Positions 14,731 to 22,845 of a stretch of DNA of 38,058 nucleotides are shown piece after piece; positions within the stretch are counted from its first letter, which is position 1, and the number at the start of each line of letters is the position of its first letter. The DNA comes from Deltaproteobacteria bacterium (GTDB lineage: Bacteria; Desulfobacterota; WTBG01; CAIYCZ01; CAIRTM01): positions 1-38,058 of the forward strand of contig JAJRXD010000052.1 in the NCBI GenBank assembly GCA_024276465.1, written 5' to 3'. The notes beneath the pieces are model-generated. The model saw only the letters and a program-made list of their open reading frames with translations. It ran no database searches and was not told the origin of the DNA. The position numbers and the translations under genes are program-made.

Positions 14731-14767
14731 TAAAAACAAAGCATGAATCATTATTCAGGGTAATCTG

Positions 14768-15553
14768 ATGTATAAAAAAATATTTTTTACTGTTTTTTTT
14801 CTTTTTGCAGGATTTTTCCTGAACAGTGGGCTGAGTGCTGAAAAGGAATCGGATGATGTTAAAGCAGTAACAGATGATGCCAAATCAGTATTGGATGATA
14901 TCATTGTTGAGAAGAACCTGTTTCACCCTGAGCGGAAAAAATGGGTAATGAAGCAAAAAAAGGAGAAGAAGTCAGGTAAGCCCAAAACAAAAAAGCCTGT
15001 AATTTCCAAAATTGAACTTTTCGGAACAATAATAGAAGGTGATAAAAGTTATGCTGTATTAAGGACCAAAAAGAGGAGAAAAAAAGGCGGTGATAACAAA
15101 CTATACATGGTTGGAGATTATATAAGCGGTTATTACATAAAGGAGATAGACAGGAAAAAGGTTGTTTTAAAGGATGAAACCGCAAATGAAGACTTTGAAA
15201 TATTTATAAACGAGGGGAAAAAGAACCGCATTGCAGCAAAAACAGAAGTCAGGGAAGAAGCGCCTCAACGGATAGGAAAGCAGGCGAGAAAAGCAGGAGG
15301 GAGCACAGGGAAGAAGCAGAAAGTAAAATCAGGGAAAAAAGCCCCGAATCCAAAAAAGGCAAAAACAGCTGAATTCCTGAAAAAGAGATTAAAAAAACAT
15401 GCAAAGATATTAAAAACAAAAAAAAGCAAGCTTGTAAGAAAACAGGCGGATAAAGATTATAAGAAGATTGAAGAGTTATTGCCTTACATGTCACCTTCAG
15501 ACAGAAGGGAAGTTCTGGAGCTGAAAAGGGAACTTGACAGTTTGGGGCAATAG
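14768..15553 (+). CDS. periplasmic GspC/PilP-like protein with basic C-terminal tail
   Basis: The 261-residue product has a signal peptide (residues 1-24, KIFFTVFFLFAGFFLNSGLS). Residues about 46-55 read VEKNLFHPER, the start motif of GspC/PulC-like periplasmic regions. Residues about 78-150 contain ISKIELFGTIIEGDKSYAVL, YMVGDYISGYYIKEIDRKKV and VLKDETANEDFEIFI, the beta fold shared by GspC homology regions and PilP. The last 110 residues are extremely Lys-rich and helical (KKRLKKHAKILKTKKSKLVR), unusual for a GspC. It may be an accessory factor for type II secretion or type IV pili, but no gsp or pil neighbours are in view. The domain assignment is moderate. Confidence 0.7.
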   Translation: MYKKIFFTVFFLFAGFFLNSGLSAEKESDDVKAVTDDAKSVLDDIIVEKNLFHPERKKWVMKQKKEKKSGKPKTKKPVISKIELFGTIIEGDKSYAVLRTKKRRKKGGDNKLYMVGDYISGYYIKEIDRKKVVLKDETANEDFEIFINEGKKNRIAAKTEVREEAPQRIGKQARKAGGSTGKKQKVKSGKKAPNPKKAKTAEFLKKRLKKHAKILKTKKSKLVRKQADKDYKKIEELLPYMSPSDRREVLELKRELDSLGQ

Positions 15554-15956
15554 AAAGGCGGGTTACGGGATATACATGAACATAATGAAAAGAAAATAAA
15601 AACATTTCTTGATTCATATAATGAATTAGTAGTCCGTTCTGTAATTTTTATTGCATACGAACCTGTCATTGCGAGGAGCAAAGCGACGCGGCAATCTCAT
15701 GAAATATCAGTCGGATAGAGATTGCTTCGCTGAGTTTATCCTGTTTCAAGTAACGGGGCTCGCAATGACAGTTGTAATACTACGTTATTTAGGAAACGTT
15801 CTATTAGGGAGTAAAGTTAACAGATTTATTCAGTATGTTGAGAAAGAATGGAAATAACGCCTGAAAAAGAACAAAAAACAGTATTTTCAAACCCGCGACA
15901 CGCAACCCGTAACACGCAACTCATAAAATTCACATATCCCAAATCACATTTCTTAA
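15554..15956. other. 403-bp repeat-rich gap
   Basis: The stretch holds the palindromic element at 15663-15771. It also has GAAAGAATGGAAATAA at 15842-15857, which recurs at 18122-18137 before purL, and a degenerate ACCCGYAAC-type tandem at about 15890-15920. A 68-codon frame across the palindrome (15651-15857) is repeat-derived and not counted as a gene. Confidence 0.6.
15663..15771. repeat. palindromic CATTGCGAGGAGC-type dispersed element
   Basis: CTGTCATTGCGAG (15663-15675) is the exact inverse of CTCGCAATGACAG (15759-15771). Inner arms GGCAATCT and AGATTGC also pair. The same 'CATTGCGAGGAGCGAAGCGAC' word (here slightly altered) is a familiar dispersed palindrome in many bacterial genomes. 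It is non-coding. Confidence 0.8.
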
Positions 15957-18035
15957 ATGCACATGCTTAAATTCCTTCAAAACAAGGGTTCAGCTTACAG
16001 AGGTTTTGCTGTTTTGCTGCTGCTTGTGGCAATATCATTTATCCTCTACGGCAATACCATTTCAAATCAGTTTGTCTTTGATGATATCCCCCTTATTGTT
16101 GAAAACAGTGCAATTAAAAGCCTTAAAAATATTCCGGAAATAATCGGCTTTAAAAACGGAACCCCCCTGTACAGGCCTGTGAGGTTCCTGTCTTATCTCA
16201 TTGACTATTCGTTTTCAGGACTGAACCCCAAATCCTATCACATATCAAACATCCTGTACCATGCAGCAACAGCATTTGTTTTGTTTTGCCTGCTGAAACT
16301 TCTTACAGGATCAGCAGCTGTTGCTGTTACTGGCGCACTGCTTTTTACTGTCCATCCTGTCCATACTGACAGTGTTGCTTATATATCAGGCAGAAGGGAT
16401 ATTCTGTGCACGCTTTTTTATCTCTCGGGGTTTTACTGTTTTATCCTGTTCAGGCAGAAAGAGAAAAAACTGTACATGGTGCTGACCAGCATTCTGTTTG
16501 CTGCAGCACTTGGTTCAAAGGAGATGGCTGTAACACTTCCTGCTGTCTGCCTGTTGTATGATTTTATCTGCGTATATGGAAGGTTCAGCGGCAAAGTGTT
16601 CAGGAAAGAGCTTTTGACCCGTTTGAAGCCATATGTTGTCCTCTCCCTGATGGGAGCACTGTACCTGTACTATAAAATTATCCTTCACTATCCATCGCTC
16701 AGAACGCAGTATTACGGGGGAAGTGCAGAAAGCAACTTTTCCACGGTTTTCAGGATATTATGGCGCTACATAAAGCTTACCCTTTTTCCGGTAGTTCTTC
16801 ATGCTGACTATTCATACAATGCGTTTTCTGTTTCAAGCACGTTTTTTGAACCTGGTGTGATAGGATCAGCATCTGTTGTAATATTGCTTATCTTTTCAGG
16901 CATTCTGAGCCTCAGAAGAGAAAAACTGGTTTTTTTTGGCATCATCTGGTTTTTTGTGACCCTTCTTCCGGTCTGCCATATTTTTCCGCACCATGAAATT
17001 TTAGCCGAGCATTACCTGTATCTTCCCTCTGTCGGGTTTATAATAGCTCTCAGTCCTCTCTGGAAGCATGTTTTTTCATGGGATAAACCGGAGGCACAAA
17101 GGCACAAAGGCACAGAGGCACAGAGGCACAGAGGTACAGAGGTACAGAGGTACAAAGGCACAGAGGAGGCACAGAGGCACAGATGCACAAAGGGGCAGGG
17201 TGACAGGGGTACAGGGGCTAAGTGGAACAAAGCATTTATTGCGGTAATTATTTCCATACTGTTTCTTTTTTCAGTCCGGACAATTGTCAGAAACCGGGAC
17301 TGGAAGGATGGAATGACGCTCTGGGCAAGTGTTCTTGAGACGACTCCTGAGTGTGCCAGAGCACACGACAATCTGGGAAGTGAATTTTTCAGGATAAAAG
17401 ACTTTAAGAAAGCCCTGTACCATTACCGTCAGGCTGTAAACATCAGGCCCGGGCATGGTATTTTCCACAACAACCTGGGGATGGCCCTTGGGGCAACAGG
17501 GGATATTGATCAGGCAGAGGCTGAGTTTAAAAAAGCCATTGCCCTTAACAGCGGACTTGCTGCTGCATATAATAACCTGGGAATTGTATATTATAAAAAG
17601 AAAAAATACACAAAAGCTGCCTGGTTTTTCTGGAAAAGCGCCAGGATGAAGCCAGGTGCAAAGGCGTGGTTTAACTGTGGAAAAGCACAGCTCAAAAGAG
17701 GGGCGATTTTTAAAGCTGCGTTTTCATTCCAGAGGGCAATTCGCTACAACAATACCTATGCAGAAGCGTACAAGAGCCTTGGAACAGCGCTGAAAAAGGT
17801 AAAGCAGTATAAAAAGGCAATCAAAGTATTACAAAGGGCCACTGTCCTGAAACCAGGTGATGCTGAGACCTATTATATAACAGCATCGGTGTATGAGAAA
17901 ATGGGAGACAGAAAAAAGGCTTTATGGTATCTTGAAAGGGCTATGCAGGCAGCAGGTGATCCGGTTTTGAAATCAAGGATTGAGAAAGAATTAAAAAAAG
18001 GAGTCGAGGATTCAAGGGTTCGAGGGGTCAAGTGA
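15957..18035 (+). CDS. multi-spanning membrane protein with C-terminal TPR repeats (TMTC-like)
   Basis: The 692-residue product has about ten membrane helices in residues 1-375 and one more near 424-440. A TPR array follows at about 463-680 (ARAHDNLGSEFFRIKDFKKA, IFHNNLGMALGATGDIDQAE, AAAYNNLGIVYYKKKKYTKA). N-terminal FVFDDIPLIVEN and LYRPV..LSY..DY recall GT-C glycosyltransferase-like TMTC/DUF1736 proteins, with a DD motif in the first loop. Two segments are repeat-derived. Residues about 379-421 are encoded by the GGCACAGA minisatellite (EAQRHKGTE and relatives) and lie in a loop between membrane helices. The last eleven residues plus the stop come from the TIR element at 18001. Start ATG at 15957 has no clear ribosome site. 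It probably acts in envelope glycosylation. Confidence 0.8.
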   Translation: MHMLKFLQNKGSAYRGFAVLLLLVAISFILYGNTISNQFVFDDIPLIVENSAIKSLKNIPEIIGFKNGTPLYRPVRFLSYLIDYSFSGLNPKSYHISNILYHAATAFVLFCLLKLLTGSAAVAVTGALLFTVHPVHTDSVAYISGRRDILCTLFYLSGFYCFILFRQKEKKLYMVLTSILFAAALGSKEMAVTLPAVCLLYDFICVYGRFSGKVFRKELLTRLKPYVVLSLMGALYLYYKIILHYPSLRTQYYGGSAESNFSTVFRILWRYIKLTLFPVVLHADYSYNAFSVSSTFFEPGVIGSASVVILLIFSGILSLRREKLVFFGIIWFFVTLLPVCHIFPHHEILAEHYLYLPSVGFIIALSPLWKHVFSWDKPEAQRHKGTEAQRHRGTEVQRYKGTEEAQRHRCTKGQGDRGTGAKWNKAFIAVIISILFLFSVRTIVRNRDWKDGMTLWASVLETTPECARAHDNLGSEFFRIKDFKKALYHYRQAVNIRPGHGIFHNNLGMALGATGDIDQAEAEFKKAIALNSGLAAAYNNLGIVYYKKKKYTKAAWFFWKSARMKPGAKAWFNCGKAQLKRGAIFKAAFSFQRAIRYNNTYAEAYKSLGTALKKVKQYKKAIKVLQRATVLKPGDAETYYITASVYEKMGDRKKALWYLERAMQAAGDPVLKSRIEKELKKGVEDSRVRGVK
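17091..17218. repeat. GGCACAGA minisatellite inside a coding region
   Basis: Some 14 copies of an 8-bp unit (GGCACAGA with GGCACAAA, GGTACAGA and related variants) run in frame through the membrane protein gene. The same unit occurs between etfB and etfA at 36443-36509, which shows the array is an invading genomic repeat and not a native protein motif. Confidence 0.9.
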
Positions 18036-18086
18036 ATCGAAGAGAAAAGTTTTGATTTATTTTTAAATCCTCGACCCCTTTATCTC
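18001..18086. mobile_element. short TIR element related to the four-helix-bundle element
   Basis: It opens GAGTCGAGGATTCAAGGG, continues GGGGTCAAGTGAATCGAAGA, and closes with CCTCGACCCCTTTATCTC. The 55-base core matches the reverse complement of the copy at 22154-22248 almost base for base (GAATCGAAGAGAAAA then TTTTGATTTATT). Its outer sequence is the terminal repeat of the element at 8933-9369. It supplies the last codons and the TGA stop of the upstream gene. Confidence 0.75.
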
Positions 18087-18140
18087 AGTGCTTTTTATTT
18101 TAATATTATTCATTATTCTGTGAAAGAATGGAAATAAACA

Positions 18141-21100
18141 ATGCCCAAAAGTACAACGCAACCTGAATCCGCACCCCGCACCCCGCATCCTGTAGTAGAT
18201 AATATTCCCCACAGAATTGAAGTCGGGTTCAAGGATGGTGTAAAAGACCCGCATGGAGAAAAGATCAGGAGAATGGTAGCCAGTGAGCTTTCCCTGTCTG
18301 TTCATAGTGTCAGAACTGTTGAGGTCTATACACTTGACATGGAACTTACCGGCAGCGAGCTTAAACTTTTAGCATCAGGTCCTTTCTCAGACCCTGTTGT
18401 TCAGAACTACAGCATTGACAGCCCCCTGACAGATGATTTTGACTGGCTTGTTGAGGTTGGCCTCAAGCCTGGAGTTACAGACAATGTTGGAAGGACAGCC
18501 CTTGAGGCTGCCCTGTTTTGTATTGGCAGGGAGTGTCCGGGGGGTGGGAAAATTTATGCTTCCCGCCAGTATCTTTTTAAGGGCAGATTGTCAAGGGATG
18601 ATCTGCAGATTGCTGTGGACCGTCTGTTAGCTAATGAATTGATTCACTGCTGTGAAATTGTGCACAGGGACTTTTTTGACAGTAAAAAGGGCTTAAAAAT
18701 TGTCATTCCAAAGGTCAGGGGAGCGGACAATATTGAGGTAGAAGAAATTGATCTGAATGTTCCGGAAAAAATGCTTCTAAAGATAAGCAGGGAAAGACTT
18801 CTTGCCCTTGGCATTGATGAGATGATGGCAGTAAAGAGCAATTTCAATTCTCCTGAAATTATTGCGGAGAGAAAGGCCTGCGGGCTTTCATCGCTTGTAA
18901 CGGATGTTGAACTTGAGGTTCTTGCCCAAACATGGTCTGAGCACTGCAAACATAAAATATTCAATGCAGACATAGAATATACTGATGAGAAGGGTCGTTG
19001 CAGGATTATCAACAGTCTTTTTGACACGTATATAAAGGCTTCAACTGAAACTATCCGCAAAAGGCTTGGAGAGCGTGACTGGTGTGTGTCTGTGTTTAAA
19101 GACAACGCAGGTATCATTGCCTGGGATGAAATGAACAACCTGGTCTTTAAGGTTGAAACCCACAACAGCCCTTCAGCTCTTGATCCATATGGAGGCGCAC
19201 TGACTGGAATTGTCGGAGTTAACAGGGATACTCTTGGAACAGGCAAAGGGGCAAAGCTTATTTTTAACACAGATGTATTCTGCTTTGCATCACCATTTTA
19301 CAACAAAGCCCTTCCGCCCCGTATCCTTCATCCGGCAAGAATCTTTGAGGGAGTGAGAGAAGGGGTAGAGCATGGCGGAAACAAAAGCGGCATTCCTACT
19401 GTAAACGGCAGCATGGTTTTTGATGACAGATTCTTAGGCAAGCCCCTTGTCTACTGCGGCACGGGAGGTATAATTCCAAAGAAGATTCTTGGTGAGCCTT
19501 CAGAGGAAAAGACGGCCAGACCGGGTGACTGCATTGTAATGACAGGGGGGCGTATAGGCAAGGACGGCATACACGGCGCCACGTTTTCATCTGAAGAGTT
19601 TCACGAAGGCTCACCCGTAACAGCTGTACAGATCGGGGACCCGATCACCCAGAAAAGAATGTCGGATTTTATTCTTGAAGCAAGGGACAGGGGTCTGTAC
19701 AACTGCATTACGGACAATGGTGCGGGCGGCCTTTCATCATCTGTCGGAGAGATGGCCCTGTCCAGCAATGGATGTGAAATAAACCTGGAAGATGCGCCCC
19801 TGAAATACAGCGGCCTTCAGCCCTGGGAGATTTTACTGTCGGAAGCTCAGGAACGTATGACCTTTGCGGTTGATCCCGGCAGCATAAATGATTTTCTTCA
19901 GCTTGCATGTGAAATGGGAGTGGAAGCGACAACTCTTGGAAAATTTACTGACAGCGGTTTTTTTCATGTTTGTTATGAGGGAAAAACAGTAGCATATCTG
20001 TCCATGGATTTTCTTCACAATGGGCTTCCAACCATGAAGCTTAAGGCAAAATGGCGATCCCCTCTTCAGGATAACCCTGATTTTGCCGAGCCGGAGGACC
20101 TTACCGGTGTGCTCAAAAAAATGCTTTCCCGGCTGAACATCTGCAGCAAGGAATTTGTTGTCAGACAATACGATCACGAGGTGCAGGGTGGAAGTGTGGT
20201 GAAGCCGCTGTGTGGCCTGAATAATGACGGGCCGAGCGATGCCGCTGTTTTGAGGCCTGTTCTTGAAAGCATGAAAGGTGTTGTTGTCAGCCACGGCATC
20301 TGTCCCCGCTATTCTGATATTGATGCGTATCACATGATGGCCTGTGCCATTGATGAGGCATTGAGAAACTACCTGTGCGTGGGTGGCAGCCTTGAGGGTG
20401 TTGCAGGGCTTGACAATTTCTGCTGGTGTGATCCTGTTGCTTCTGAAAAGAACCCTGATGGGGAGTACAAACTTGCACAGCTTGTGCGTGCAAACATGGC
20501 CCTTTTTGATTACACAACAGCATTTTCAATTCCGTGTATATCAGGTAAGGACAGCATGAAAAATGACTATGTTATTGGCGGGCACAGGATATCAATTCCA
20601 CCGACGGTTCTTTTTTCCATTATAGGCAGGGCAGATGATGTCAGAAAAGCCCAGACAATGGATGCAAAGAATGCTGAAGATATTGTGTTTTTACTTGGGC
20701 AAACCCGTGATGAGCTGGGAGGGTCTGAATACTATGCGATGAGCGGTTTTACGGGTAACAGTGTCCCAAATGTAAATGCCGGGGAGGCCCTTAAACTTTA
20801 CAGGGCACTGAGTACAGCAATCCACAGAGGACTTTTAAAGTCATGTCATGACTGTTCTGACGGGGGGCTGGGGGTGGCTCTGGCTGAGACTGCTTTTTCA
20901 GGAGGGTTTGGGATGGAGGTTGATTTGAGAAGGGTTCCTGTTGATGGGCTTGACAGGAATGATTCCATTCTGTTTTCCGAAACCCAGAGCAGGTTTGTTG
21001 TAACAGTATCACCGGAAAACAAAGCAGATTTTGAAAAGTGTATGGATGGAAATATTTTTGCAGAAATTGGCATTATGCTTGAGAAACCGGTGTTTCTTGT

Positions 21101-21179
21101 CAATGGCCTGAACGCAGAGATTGTTGTTAACGCGGATATCGGGTCCCTGAAAGAGGCCTGGCAGAGGACCTTGGGGTAA
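18141..21179 (+). CDS. purL: phosphoribosylformylglycinamidine synthase subunit PurL with N-terminal PurS-like region
   Basis: The 1012-residue product converts FGAR to FGAM with ATP and ammonia in purine synthesis. After a Pro-rich leader of about 25 residues, residues about 27-170 contain two PurS-like halves (RIEVGFKDGVKDPHGEKIRR and WLVEVGLKPGVTDNVGRTAL). The two catalytic repeats of PurL follow, with TWSEHCKHK, KVETHNSPSALDPYGGALTG and the second-half SCHDCSDGGLGVALAETAF. So it is larger than stand-alone small PurL (about 740) and smaller than E. coli PurL (about 1295), because the glutaminase domain is separate. That glutaminase is encoded 97 bases downstream (PurQ). ATG at 18141 follows GGAAATAAAC. 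Its Pro-rich leader is encoded by a CCCGCAC-type repeat. Confidence 0.95.
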   Translation: MPKSTTQPESAPRTPHPVVDNIPHRIEVGFKDGVKDPHGEKIRRMVASELSLSVHSVRTVEVYTLDMELTGSELKLLASGPFSDPVVQNYSIDSPLTDDFDWLVEVGLKPGVTDNVGRTALEAALFCIGRECPGGGKIYASRQYLFKGRLSRDDLQIAVDRLLANELIHCCEIVHRDFFDSKKGLKIVIPKVRGADNIEVEEIDLNVPEKMLLKISRERLLALGIDEMMAVKSNFNSPEIIAERKACGLSSLVTDVELEVLAQTWSEHCKHKIFNADIEYTDEKGRCRIINSLFDTYIKASTETIRKRLGERDWCVSVFKDNAGIIAWDEMNNLVFKVETHNSPSALDPYGGALTGIVGVNRDTLGTGKGAKLIFNTDVFCFASPFYNKALPPRILHPARIFEGVREGVEHGGNKSGIPTVNGSMVFDDRFLGKPLVYCGTGGIIPKKILGEPSEEKTARPGDCIVMTGGRIGKDGIHGATFSSEEFHEGSPVTAVQIGDPITQKRMSDFILEARDRGLYNCITDNGAGGLSSSVGEMALSSNGCEINLEDAPLKYSGLQPWEILLSEAQERMTFAVDPGSINDFLQLACEMGVEATTLGKFTDSGFFHVCYEGKTVAYLSMDFLHNGLPTMKLKAKWRSPLQDNPDFAEPEDLTGVLKKMLSRLNICSKEFVVRQYDHEVQGGSVVKPLCGLNNDGPSDAAVLRPVLESMKGVVVSHGICPRYSDIDAYHMMACAIDEALRNYLCVGGSLEGVAGLDNFCWCDPVASEKNPDGEYKLAQLVRANMALFDYTTAFSIPCISGKDSMKNDYVIGGHRISIPPTVLFSIIGRADDVRKAQTMDAKNAEDIVFLLGQTRDELGGSEYYAMSGFTGNSVPNVNAGEALKLYRALSTAIHRGLLKSCHDCSDGGLGVALAETAFSGGFGMEVDLRRVPVDGLDRNDSILFSETQSRFVVTVSPENKADFEKCMDGNIFAEIGIMLEKPVFLVNGLNAEIVVNADIGSLKEAWQRTLG

Positions 21180-21188
21180 AGAAGGCAT

Positions 21189-21233
21189 AGAGGGGTAGGA
21201 GCGCATTTATGCGCGAAAGAATTGGGGAAAAGG
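21189..21233. repeat. GCGCAT-hairpin dispersed repeat, copy 1
   Basis: AGAGGGGTAGGAGCGCATTT continues ATGCGCGAAAGAATTGGGG. It matches 36505-36549 with only small differences. The centre GCGCAT-TT-ATGCGC is a short palindrome. It sits between purL and purQ. Confidence 0.8.
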
Positions 21234-21275
21234 TGTAAAAAGTCTTTATAATAATAAAGCAGGCGATTAATAGAA

Positions 21276-22091
21276 ATGAAAAAAGTAAAAGCAATAGTAA
21301 TAACCGGGAATGGAACAAACTGTGAGATGGAGACTGCCCATGCCTGCAGGCTTGGCGGTGCAGATGATGTTGAAATAGTTCATATCTGCAAATTGTTAAG
21401 CGGAGAAAAAAAACTTGACGATTATCATTTTCTGAACCTCCCGGGAGGTTTTCTTGACGGGGATGACCTGGGTTCTGCAAAGGCCAATGCAGCAAGACTC
21501 AGATATGCCCGTACGTCCCGGGGGTTGACCCTTTTTGATCAGATTTGCAGGTTTATACAGGAGGGAAAGCTTATTCTTGGAATATGCAACGGGTTTCAGC
21601 TTCTTGTAAAGTTAGGGCTTATACCTTCTCTTAACAGCAGCTTTTCCCAGGATGCGACACTTACCTTTAATGATTCCGGAAGGTTTGAAGACAGGTGGGT
21701 TTATCTCAGGATAAATGAGAAGTCTCCGTGTGTATTTACAAAGGGGCTGAAAAACCTGTATCTTCCTGTAAGGCATGGCGAAGGTAAATTTGCTTTAACC
21801 AGTGAAAAGGTACTGCAGGATCTGAAAAAACGCAACCTTATTGCTGTTCAGTACAGCGATGAAAACTGTGAAACCCCTGTAATGAAATATCCACTGAACC
21901 CGAACGGGTCTGTGGAGGCAATAGCCGGGATATGTGATGAAACCGGCAGGGTGTTCGGAATGATGCCCCATGCAGAAGCATACCTGCATTATACAAATCA
22001 TCCCAGATGGACACGTGAGATATTGCCGGTGGAGGGGCTTGGTGTGGCGCTTTTCAGGAACGGGATTGAGTACATAAGAAAAAATTTGTAA
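21276..22091 (+). CDS. purQ: phosphoribosylformylglycinamidine synthase, glutamine amidotransferase subunit PurQ
   Basis: The 271-residue class I glutaminase supplies ammonia to PurL. The nucleophile elbow is LGICNGFQLL (Cys104). The His/Glu of the triad are in MMPHAEAYLHYTNHPRW near residues 230-246. The oxyanion segment is LNLPGGFLDGDDLGSAK. It is longer than Bacillus-type PurQ (about 227), which agrees with a PurSL partner. The gene is in the same direction as purL, separated by a repeat, and probably cotranscribed. Confidence 0.93.
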   Translation: MKKVKAIVITGNGTNCEMETAHACRLGGADDVEIVHICKLLSGEKKLDDYHFLNLPGGFLDGDDLGSAKANAARLRYARTSRGLTLFDQICRFIQEGKLILGICNGFQLLVKLGLIPSLNSSFSQDATLTFNDSGRFEDRWVYLRINEKSPCVFTKGLKNLYLPVRHGEGKFALTSEKVLQDLKKRNLIAVQYSDENCETPVMKYPLNPNGSVEAIAGICDETGRVFGMMPHAEAYLHYTNHPRWTREILPVEGLGVALFRNGIEYIRKNL

Positions 22092-22118
22092 AAGATTGTA
22101 GGCACAGAGGGGAGAAAA

Positions 22119-22147
22119 GGGAGATCTTGAGAGGATGCTCAAAACAC
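22119..22147 (+). pseudogene. fragment of a four-helix-bundle gene tail
   Basis: These 29 bases (GGGAGATCTTGAGAGGATGC and the next nine) match 27 of 29 positions of 9280-9308, which encode GDVERMLKA of the four-helix-bundle protein. It lies just outside the element at 22154. It is the trace of a second, almost wholly deleted copy. Confidence 0.7.
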
Positions 22148-22153
22148 AAAGAT

Positions 22154-22248
22154 AAAGGGTTCCAGGGGTCGAGTGTTTTTAATAAATCAAAAATTTTCTC
22201 TTCGATTCACTTGACCCCTGGAACCCTTGACTCCTTGAACCCTTATCT
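22154..22248. mobile_element. TIR element related to the four-helix-bundle element, inverted copy
   Basis: The left end AAAGGGTTCCAGGGGTCGAG (22154 on) is the inverse of the right end CACTTGACCCCTGGAACCCT (from 22208). The core is shared with 18001-18086 in the opposite orientation. There is no coding content. It fills most of the 236-bp gap between purQ and the Nudix gene. Confidence 0.75.
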
Positions 22249-22327
22249 CTTTGCCCCTTGATTTCCTGAATCCTTTATCTTTGTGCCTGTTTTTTTTAAA
22301 CCCGTAACCCGAAAGAGGTTTTTAGAA

Positions 22328-22837
22328 ATGCCGAAAAAAGAGGCTAAATTTTGTCCCTGGTGTGGAGGCCTGCTTGAAAAAAAGTTCATCCAGGGGAAGG
22401 AGAGGCTGGTCTGTACATTATGCAGTGAGATTTATTATAAAAACCCCCTGCCTGCTGCTACAGCGCTTGTACTTAACCAGGACAACCAGCTTCTGTTAGG
22501 GCTGAGGGCAATTGAGCCTGCCAGAGGAATGTGGTGCCTGCCAGGTGGGTTTATAGAGATGGGTGAAACAATGGAGCAGGCTGCGCTGAGGGAGTTGAAA
22601 GAGGAAACCTGCATTGAAGGAAAAGTTATGTCATTTGTGGGCTGCTTTTATCAGGAAAGCCGTTTTTATGGAGGTGTGATTATCTTTGGCTACAGGATAG
22701 AGCCGGTATGCGGTGAACCGAAGGCAGGTGATGATGTGGAAGAGGTGTTTTTTTATAGCCTGGATGACCTGCCTGTTCTGGCATTTGAAGCACACCGGAA
22801 ACTTGTAGAAAAGCTGAAAAAGCAGTTGAACCTTTAA
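22328..22837 (+). CDS. Nudix hydrolase with N-terminal zinc ribbon
   Basis: I start at the ATG at 22328, giving MPKKEAKFCPWCGG; an upstream ATG at 22283 lies in repeat-like sequence and adds no family residues. The 169-residue product has a CPWC...CTLC zinc ribbon (residues 9-33) as in NudC/NADH-pyrophosphatase-like proteins. The Nudix box GGFIEMGETMEQAALRELKE-ET is complete. It hydrolyses a nucleoside-diphosphate-linked substrate, possibly NADH or ADP-ribose. It is convergent with thiC, 8 bases apart. Confidence 0.88.
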   Translation: MPKKEAKFCPWCGGLLEKKFIQGKERLVCTLCSEIYYKNPLPAATALVLNQDNQLLLGLRAIEPARGMWCLPGGFIEMGETMEQAALRELKEETCIEGKVMSFVGCFYQESRFYGGVIIFGYRIEPVCGEPKAGDDVEEVFFYSLDDLPVLAFEAHRKLVEKLKKQLNL

Positions 22838-22845
22838 TCGTGAGT

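Noticed and set aside
15651-15857. 68-codon frame MHTNLSLRGAKRRGN...
   Set aside because: Translation of the CATTGCGAGGAGC palindrome; such frames recur wherever the repeat occurs.
17091-17218. Possible CRISPR array
   Set aside because: Units are 8 bp in direct tandem with no unique spacers; it is a minisatellite. The tract at 36443-36509 is the same.
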